Below the pieces are notes generated by a model that saw only the letters and a list, made by a program, of their open reading frames with translations, was not told the origin of the DNA and did not search any database. From positions 12,650-31,002 of the forward strand of contig DAVH01000023.1 in assembly GCA_002508545.1 (NCBI GenBank): a stretch of DNA of 18,353 bases. The letters are read 5' to 3'. Source of the stretch: Methanomassiliicoccus sp. UBA6. GTDB lineage: Archaea; Thermoplasmatota; Thermoplasmata; Methanomassiliicoccales; Methanomassiliicoccaceae. The position numbers and the translations under genes were made by a program. Below are positions 14,055 through 18,353 of this stretch, piece by piece. How positions within the stretch are numbered: position 1 is the first letter of the stretch; each line of letters opens with the position of its first letter.

Positions 14055-16685
14055 ATGGCTCTGATCGTCAGCCTCGACTCCTTGGATGAGAATATGGACG
14101 GCCAGGTCGGAGGGAAGTCGGCGAACCTGGGCAGGTTGATGGCGGGCGGGTTCCGCGTTCCGCCCGGCGTGGTGGTCACCGTCGAGGTGTACGAGCGCTA
14201 CCTGGAACGCACCGGCATCAGGGCCAGGATTAACGAGGTACTGTCCTCCGCCGACATCACGGACGAAGGGTCGCTGGAGCGGGCGTCCGCGGAGATAAGG
14301 TCGCTCTTCTCCGAGGACCCAAAGGACGGGACGGCGGAAGTGCTGGACGATGCTATCAGGCGCATCGACCCTCACGCCCTGTGGTCGGTGCGCTCCTCAG
14401 CGGTGGCCGAGGACCTCGCCAGTGCCTCCTTCGCCGGGCAGCAGGATACCTACCTGAACGTGCGCCGGGAGGATGTCATGGCCAATGTCCGGAAATGCTG
14501 GGCGTCGTACTGGAACTCCCGGGCCATCGCCTACCGCCACCGGGCCGGGGTGGACCAGCTCGCTACAGGCATGGCGGTGGTGGTCCAACGCATGGTCGAC
14601 GCCCGCGCCTCGGGGATCATGTTCACCACCGACCCGGTGTCGGGGAGGAAGGACCGGATGATCATCGAGTCGTCCTGGGGCCTGGGGGAATCCATCGCCT
14701 CCGGCCTCGTCACCCCGGACCGCTTCATCTGCGACAAGAGGACCGCGCGGCCGGTGGACCGGGCCATCAACCGCAAGGTGACCGGCATATTCCTCTCGCC
14801 CGACGGCACCACGTCCGTTACCATCGATGAGCTCAAGCAGACCGCGTCCTCCCTCACCAAGGGGGAGATCGCCAGGGTGGCGCGGATGGGGAAGCGCATC
14901 GAGAAGCACTTCGGCTCTCCCCAGGACGTCGAGTGGGCCATCGAGGGCGACGACGTGCTCCTCCTCCAGTCCCGTCCGGTCACCAACCTGGCCGAGGGCT
15001 CCGACATCCTGTGGACCCGGGCCTACGGGGACGAGTACTGGTCCGACGTGACCTCCCCGCTGTTCTTCTCCCTCCTCGGAGAGCTGCTGACCAAGTACGT
15101 CAATCACGAGGGCTCGGAGATAATGGGCTACTGGAACCTGACCGACAAGGAGCTCCTGAAGGTCCACAAGGGGCACATCTACTTCAACGCCTCGGTGCTG
15201 GAAGAGGTGTTCACCTACAATCCCAAGTTCTCCCGTACCAGCGAGCTGCTGAACTACTTCCCCCAGAAGGACCAGGGGCGCATCGCCAGGGCCGACACCA
15301 AGATCGCCCAGCGGCTGTGGGCCGAGGTCCGGATAGCGTTCCTGGACAACGAGGGCACGATCTTCCGCACCGACAAGGCGTACCGCAAGTGGGCCGATGC
15401 CTTCCTGCAGGAGTCAAGGCGGCTCGACTCGCTGGACCTCGCCGGGCTCACCGATGAGCAGCTTCTGCGAGAGTACACCAATTATCGCCTGGCGGGGCTG
15501 AAGCACTACCAGCTCATCCGCTACGGCATGGTGACGCACTCGATCGGCACCAACCTCATGGTCAAGCAGTGGCTGGCCAACTGGCTGGGCGACCGCAGCG
15601 GGGCGTACTACTCCAAGCTGATCTCCGGCCTGGAGGACAACAAGACCCTGAAGACCAACATCGCCATGGCCAAGCTGGCCCGGGCGGCCCAGAGCGACGA
15701 GGCGGTCCGCTCCGCGCTGACCGCCGGGGATGCGGGGCAGGCGCTCCAAAGAATAAGGGAGGATGAGCGGATGAGAAGCTTCAGGGAGGAGCTGGACACG
15801 TTCCTGGAGGAGTTCGGCCACCGCTCCCACACCCGGGAGATGTACTTCCCGCGGTGGGCGGACGACCCCACGCTGGTGATCGACGTGGTGCGGGCCCTCA
15901 TTTCCTCGGAGGTCGGTGACCTCGAGAAGCTGGAGCGGGACCGGGCGAGAGAGCGCAGGGAGGCGGAGAAGGAGGTCATGGAGGCCCTCGGCCGCCTGCG
16001 ATTCGGGTTCGCCCGCAAGCTGGTCTTCCGGCCGGTGCTGGGCTTCGCCCAGACCTACCTGATGTTCCGCGAGAACCAGCGGTTCTACCTCGACCACATG
16101 ATCTATCGCTGGCGGAAGCTCTTCCTCGAATACGGCCGGCGCCTCACCGAGCGCGGCCTTCTCGACGATCCGACGGACGTGTTCTTCCTGAGCAAGGAGG
16201 AGGTGTTCGACCTCTGTGCCAAGGGAGGGGACCTCCGGGAGGCGATATCCGCCCGCCGCGGGGAGTTCGAGCGCTACCGCGATGTCCTGCCGCCGAAGTT
16301 CCTCCGCGGAAATGTGGAGTTCGACGACACCGTGGTCCGGGGAGCGGACACGGTCCGGGTGTCCGGCGTGTCCGCCAGCCCCGGGGTCGTCACCGGTCGC
16401 ATCAGGGTGGTGCAGAACATCGGGGCGCTTCCCACGGTCAGGAAGGGGGAGATCATGGTGACGTCCAACACCGACCCGGGGTGGACGGCGGTGTTCTCCA
16501 AGCTCGGCGGACTGATCACCGAGACCGGCGGAATACTGTCGCACGGCGCGGTGGTCTCCCGCGAGTACGGCATCCCCGCGGTCACCGCGGTCAAGGACGC
16601 GACCGGGTTCTTCCGGACCGGGCAGAGGGTAACCCTTGATGGTAACGATGGAACAATATACATCTTGGAAGAGGAAGGATCATGA
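14055..16685 (+). CDS. Rifampicin-phosphotransferase/PEP-synthase-like dikinase
   Basis: The protein has 876 residues in the order ATP-grasp (PPDK N-terminal type, about 1-315), a long helical middle (about 330-760) and a C-terminal swivelling phosphohistidine domain. The N-terminal domain has VGGKSANLG with Lys21, WSVRSSAVAEDLASASFAGQ and VEWAIEGDDVLLLQSRPV. The phosphoryl carrier is His830, in LSHGAVVSREYGIPAV. The C-terminal PEP-binding barrel of PEP synthase is absent. Domain order and length instead match rifampicin phosphotransferase, in which ATP's beta-phosphate goes via the His to a small acceptor bound by the middle domain. The acceptor here is unknown, and the middle domain shows no match I can recognise. 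Resistance is not implied. The stop TGA overlaps the next gene's ATG, so the two are co-translated. A truncated PEP synthase is the alternative. Confidence 0.85.
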   Translation: MALIVSLDSLDENMDGQVGGKSANLGRLMAGGFRVPPGVVVTVEVYERYLERTGIRARINEVLSSADITDEGSLERASAEIRSLFSEDPKDGTAEVLDDAIRRIDPHALWSVRSSAVAEDLASASFAGQQDTYLNVRREDVMANVRKCWASYWNSRAIAYRHRAGVDQLATGMAVVVQRMVDARASGIMFTTDPVSGRKDRMIIESSWGLGESIASGLVTPDRFICDKRTARPVDRAINRKVTGIFLSPDGTTSVTIDELKQTASSLTKGEIARVARMGKRIEKHFGSPQDVEWAIEGDDVLLLQSRPVTNLAEGSDILWTRAYGDEYWSDVTSPLFFSLLGELLTKYVNHEGSEIMGYWNLTDKELLKVHKGHIYFNASVLEEVFTYNPKFSRTSELLNYFPQKDQGRIARADTKIAQRLWAEVRIAFLDNEGTIFRTDKAYRKWADAFLQESRRLDSLDLAGLTDEQLLREYTNYRLAGLKHYQLIRYGMVTHSIGTNLMVKQWLANWLGDRSGAYYSKLISGLEDNKTLKTNIAMAKLARAAQSDEAVRSALTAGDAGQALQRIREDERMRSFREELDTFLEEFGHRSHTREMYFPRWADDPTLVIDVVRALISSEVGDLEKLERDRARERREAEKEVMEALGRLRFGFARKLVFRPVLGFAQTYLMFRENQRFYLDHMIYRWRKLFLEYGRRLTERGLLDDPTDVFFLSKEEVFDLCAKGGDLREAISARRGEFERYRDVLPPKFLRGNVEFDDTVVRGADTVRVSGVSASPGVVTGRIRVVQNIGALPTVRKGEIMVTSNTDPGWTAVFSKLGGLITETGGILSHGAVVSREYGIPAVTAVKDATGFFRTGQRVTLDGNDGTIYILEEEGS

Positions 16686-17593
16686 ACACTGACTACGTGC
16701 ATCAGGCCGGACCGGAGAAGGAATGGAACGAGAGCTTCTACTTCAACGTCTACGACGCGGAGAACGATGTCTGCGTCGTCATGCGGATCGGGCTCAAGCC
16801 CAACATGGATGAGCGATCGGCGTTCTGCTTCATCATGATGCCCGACGGTTCGGTCGTGGGCCTGAAGGACCAGGAGGCGTTCGGTAACGGCGCGCTATAC
16901 GCCAAGGGATTGGAGTTCGACATCGTGGAGCCGGAGAAGCGGTGGAGGATGACCTTCAACGGGCACATGGCCAGGATGACCGAGCAAGGTCCCGCTCCCG
17001 TTCCGGTGTCCTTCGTCCTCGGCTTCGAGGCGCGCAACGAGGTGTTCGATTACCGCGAGTGCGTTGACGCTGAGGGCGAGCGCATCTCCCAGCAGGTCGC
17101 GTCGGAGCACCTGGAGCAGTTCGGCAGGGTGACCGGGTCGCTGATGGTCGGCGAGGAGCAGTTCGACATCTCCGGGCTCGGGGAGAGGGACCACTCCTGG
17201 GGAGTGAGGGACTGGAACGCTCCCAAGATGTGGATCTGGCTGACCGCCCAGTTCTCCGAGAGGGTGGCGATGAACGTGACCAAGCTGTTCACCGATGAGG
17301 GGGAGGTGTCGGCAGGCTACTTCCACATCAACGGGAAGAACCTCCCGCTGGTCAAGGCGGACGTTCGCACGGTCCTCGATCCCGACGGCACGCCCCGCTC
17401 CCTGGCCATGTCCCTGGTGGACAAGTTCGGCGGCAAGCACAAGGTGACCGCGGAGGTCATACGCCTGGTAACGATACCTTTCCCCAGCCGGGATGGGAAA
17501 TCGGTCTCGGTCATGCACGAGACCCTAGCCGAGTACAACTTCAACGGGCAGAAGGGCTACGGCATCGCCGAGTACCTCGCCCGGAAGAGCTGA
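16682..17593 (+). CDS. AttH/CrtC-like lipocalin-fold protein, partner of the dikinase
   Basis: The protein has 303 residues. Its ATG overlaps the dikinase stop in ATGA, and GGAAGAGG at 16667-16674 is its ribosome binding site. The sequence alternates beta-strand-like segments in two halves. The clearest motif is GERDHSWGVRDW (167-178). I recall this 'RDHSWG.RDW' signature from AttH/hydroxyneurosporene-synthase-like (CrtC) and DUF7064/7065 proteins, which have tandem lipocalin-like barrels. Such proteins include hydratases or binding proteins for hydrophobic small molecules. No signal peptide or membrane segment is visible, so it should be cytoplasmic. Its role is unknown. Coupled translation suggests it binds, presents or modifies the substrate or product of the dikinase, but that is inference. 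The gene ends in TGA, 14 bases before the convergent hemerythrin gene's stop. Confidence 0.78.
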   Translation: MNTDYVHQAGPEKEWNESFYFNVYDAENDVCVVMRIGLKPNMDERSAFCFIMMPDGSVVGLKDQEAFGNGALYAKGLEFDIVEPEKRWRMTFNGHMARMTEQGPAPVPVSFVLGFEARNEVFDYRECVDAEGERISQQVASEHLEQFGRVTGSLMVGEEQFDISGLGERDHSWGVRDWNAPKMWIWLTAQFSERVAMNVTKLFTDEGEVSAGYFHINGKNLPLVKADVRTVLDPDGTPRSLAMSLVDKFGGKHKVTAEVIRLVTIPFPSRDGKSVSVMHETLAEYNFNGQKGYGIAEYLARKS

Positions 17594-17620
17594 AAAAAGG
17601 GGAAGGCCTAGGTGGCCTTC
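17593..17620 (-). terminator. Hairpin and T run overlapping the hemerythrin gene stop
   Basis: GAAGGCC (17602-17608) and GGCCTTC (17614-17620) form a perfect 7-bp stem with a 5-base loop. On the minus strand it is followed by CCC and TTTTTT (17593-17598). The stem includes the TAG stop (17608-17610). It would end the hemerythrin transcript and could also act from the other side on the dikinase operon. Confidence 0.6.
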
Positions 17621-18033
17621 TGGGTGATCCTCTCGTCCACCTCATCGAACTTGGCGGACAGCTGGTCGATCCTGGACCGGTCGAACATCTGCTTGGCCCG
17701 GGGGAACATCTGCTCCTCTTCATCGATGACGTGGTCGTTGATCAACGAGGTCAGGTCCTCGATGCTCTCGATGAAGGAGTCCCCCTCCTTGCTCGACCGC
17801 CCGATCTCCATGAGCATCTTGTCGATCCCCCGGTGCTCCTCGGTGGCGTGCTGCACCATCTCCCGCTCCTGGTCGTTCATGGCCGGGTACAGGGATTCTT
17901 CCTCGGCCTTCATGTGCGCGGCCAAGGACAGCCTCAGCTTGTTGAACACTTCCTCATCATATCCCTGGCTCAACCGCTCCAGCATCGCCTCTACCTCGCG
18001 GTGCTCTTTCATGATGTGCTCGAATATGTCCAT
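17608..18033 (-). CDS. Hemerythrin (HHE cation-binding) domain protein
   Basis: A single four-helix-bundle protein of 141 residues that probably binds a di-iron centre. It may carry or sense O2, NO or redox state, or store iron. Likely ligands are His11 (KEH), His40 and Glu44 (AAHMKAEEESLYP), His67 (EEH), and His101 and Glu105 (NDHVIDEEEQMFP). The start at 18033 is preceded by GGAGGAG (18039-18045, minus strand) 5 bases upstream. An in-frame ATG further upstream at 18087 would add 18 residues that contain this site. The stop is TAG, the only one among the genes here. The next base triplets and a hairpin-T6 terminator suggest it is a true stop. The gene converges on the dikinase operon. Its ligand and physiological role cannot be told from sequence. 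Confidence 0.9.
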   Translation of the reverse strand: MDIFEHIMKEHREVEAMLERLSQGYDEEVFNKLRLSLAAHMKAEEESLYPAMNDQEREMVQHATEEHRGIDKMLMEIGRSSKEGDSFIESIEDLTSLINDHVIDEEEQMFPRAKQMFDRSRIDQLSAKFDEVDERITQKAT

Positions 18034-18090
18034 TCCATCTCCTCCGACCATCATTGGTCCATGGTCAGGACAGCCTCTCCAGTCCAACGT

Positions 18091-18098
18091 ATAATAAG
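18091..18098 (-). promoter_or_regulatory. TATA-like element of the hemerythrin gene
   Basis: On the minus strand CTTATTAT (18091-18098) would start transcription near 18065. That gives a leader of about 30 bases that includes the GGAGGAG ribosome binding site. Confidence 0.45.
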
Positions 18099-18114
18099 AT
18101 TGTACGCCGGAACC

Positions 18115-18353
18115 TCAGTGGCAGTGGTGATGGTGCTCCCTGGCCCCGGGCTCCAGCTCCGACACCTTCTGCAGCCAGCGTTCCGCGTCGGCCCAGTCCC
18201 GGCAGACGATGTGATCGTCCGTGAGCCCCGTATCCCTGGCGATCTCGTACTCGTGCTCCGGGCCCGGCGATTCGAAGTGAAGGACGTAGAGGCGGAAGGT
18301 GCCCCTCGCCCCGGCGTCGGCCTTCGGGGCGGAAACCACCGACGCGCCGTAAT
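18115..18353 (-). CDS. Uncharacterised protein with His-rich C-terminus, 5' partial
   Basis: The frame is open from the right edge of the window, so the start is probably outside. A GTG at 18339 is possible but has no Shine-Dalgarno. About 79 codons are visible. The sequence contains FRLYVLHFESPGPEHEYEI, LTDDHIVCRDWADAERWLQ and ends EPGAREHHHHCH. That tail has five histidines and one cysteine in its last six residues, which suggests metal binding. No family is recognised. The stop TGA at 18115-18117 lies 82 bases from the hemerythrin start, so a common transcript is possible, although a TATA-like element between them argues for separate initiation. Whether it is real depends on the missing 5' part; the open frame to the edge and the sensible codon use favour a gene. 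Confidence 0.55.
   Translation of the reverse strand, partial: YGASVVSAPKADAGARGTFRLYVLHFESPGPEHEYEIARDTGLTDDHIVCRDWADAERWLQKVSELEPGAREHHHHCH

Noticed and set aside
15414..16544. 376-residue minus-strand frame opposite the dikinase
   Set aside because: The plus strand carries the phosphohistidine domain; the antisense frame has no motif.
14055..16685. Bona fide PEP synthase (ppsA)
   Set aside because: The C-terminal PEP-binding barrel is missing and the His domain is at the very C-terminus, which is the rifampicin-phosphotransferase order.
1..18353. CRISPR array, insertion sequence or prophage
   Set aside because: No regularly spaced identical repeats, transposase, integrase or phage genes were seen in either strand.

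Overview
This window looks like a chromosomal segment of a GC-rich archaeon, probably from the Thermoplasmatota. The evidence is an archaeal EF-2 with a diphthamide site, the archaeal-type order EF-2 / EF-1A / uS10, AT-rich TATA-like elements about 25-30 bases before several starts, at least two probably leaderless genes, a tRNA without encoded CCA, and a 5S rRNA gene away from any 16S/23S locus. A Methanomassiliicoccales-like host would fit the GC content and the isolated 5S, but nothing here proves methanogenesis. No mobile element or CRISPR array was seen.

Layout. 1-3532 (+) holds the end of the str-type translation operon: fusA (5' end cut by the window), tuf and rpsJ. 3631-4535 (+) is an MscS channel gene with a 9-codon upstream mini-ORF that overlaps its start. 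4741-6387 (+) is ilvD (branched-chain amino acid synthesis). 6513-6586 (+) is tRNA-Ala(UGC). 6755-7807 (+) is a cyanophycin-synthetase-like ATP-grasp gene whose first 30 codons are cut off by an in-frame TGA. 7909-8241 (-) encodes a small cysteine-rich protein and 8504-9757 (-) a 417-residue protein of unknown function. The latter is divergent from a membrane-anchored, sequon-rich GG-repeat surface protein (9891-10841, +). 10988-11569 (+) is a protein with a RING/PHD-like cysteine-histidine pattern plus a zinc ribbon. It converges on the 5S rRNA gene (about 11582-11697, -). 11799-13862 (-) is an XPD/DinG-type Fe-S helicase. Divergent from it is a two-gene operon (14055-17593, +): a rifampicin-phosphotransferase/PEP-synthase-like dikinase translationally coupled to an AttH/CrtC-like lipocalin-fold protein. 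A hemerythrin-domain gene (17608-18033, -) follows, then an incomplete ORF with a His-rich tail at the right edge.

The left third is housekeeping (translation, osmotic protection, amino acid synthesis). The middle and right are accessory single genes and small operons. The most interesting items are the dikinase + lipocalin-like operon, the TGA-interrupted ATP-grasp gene, the RING/PHD-like zinc protein, the GG-repeat surface protein and the 417-residue unknown protein. Functions of these are inferred from motifs alone.
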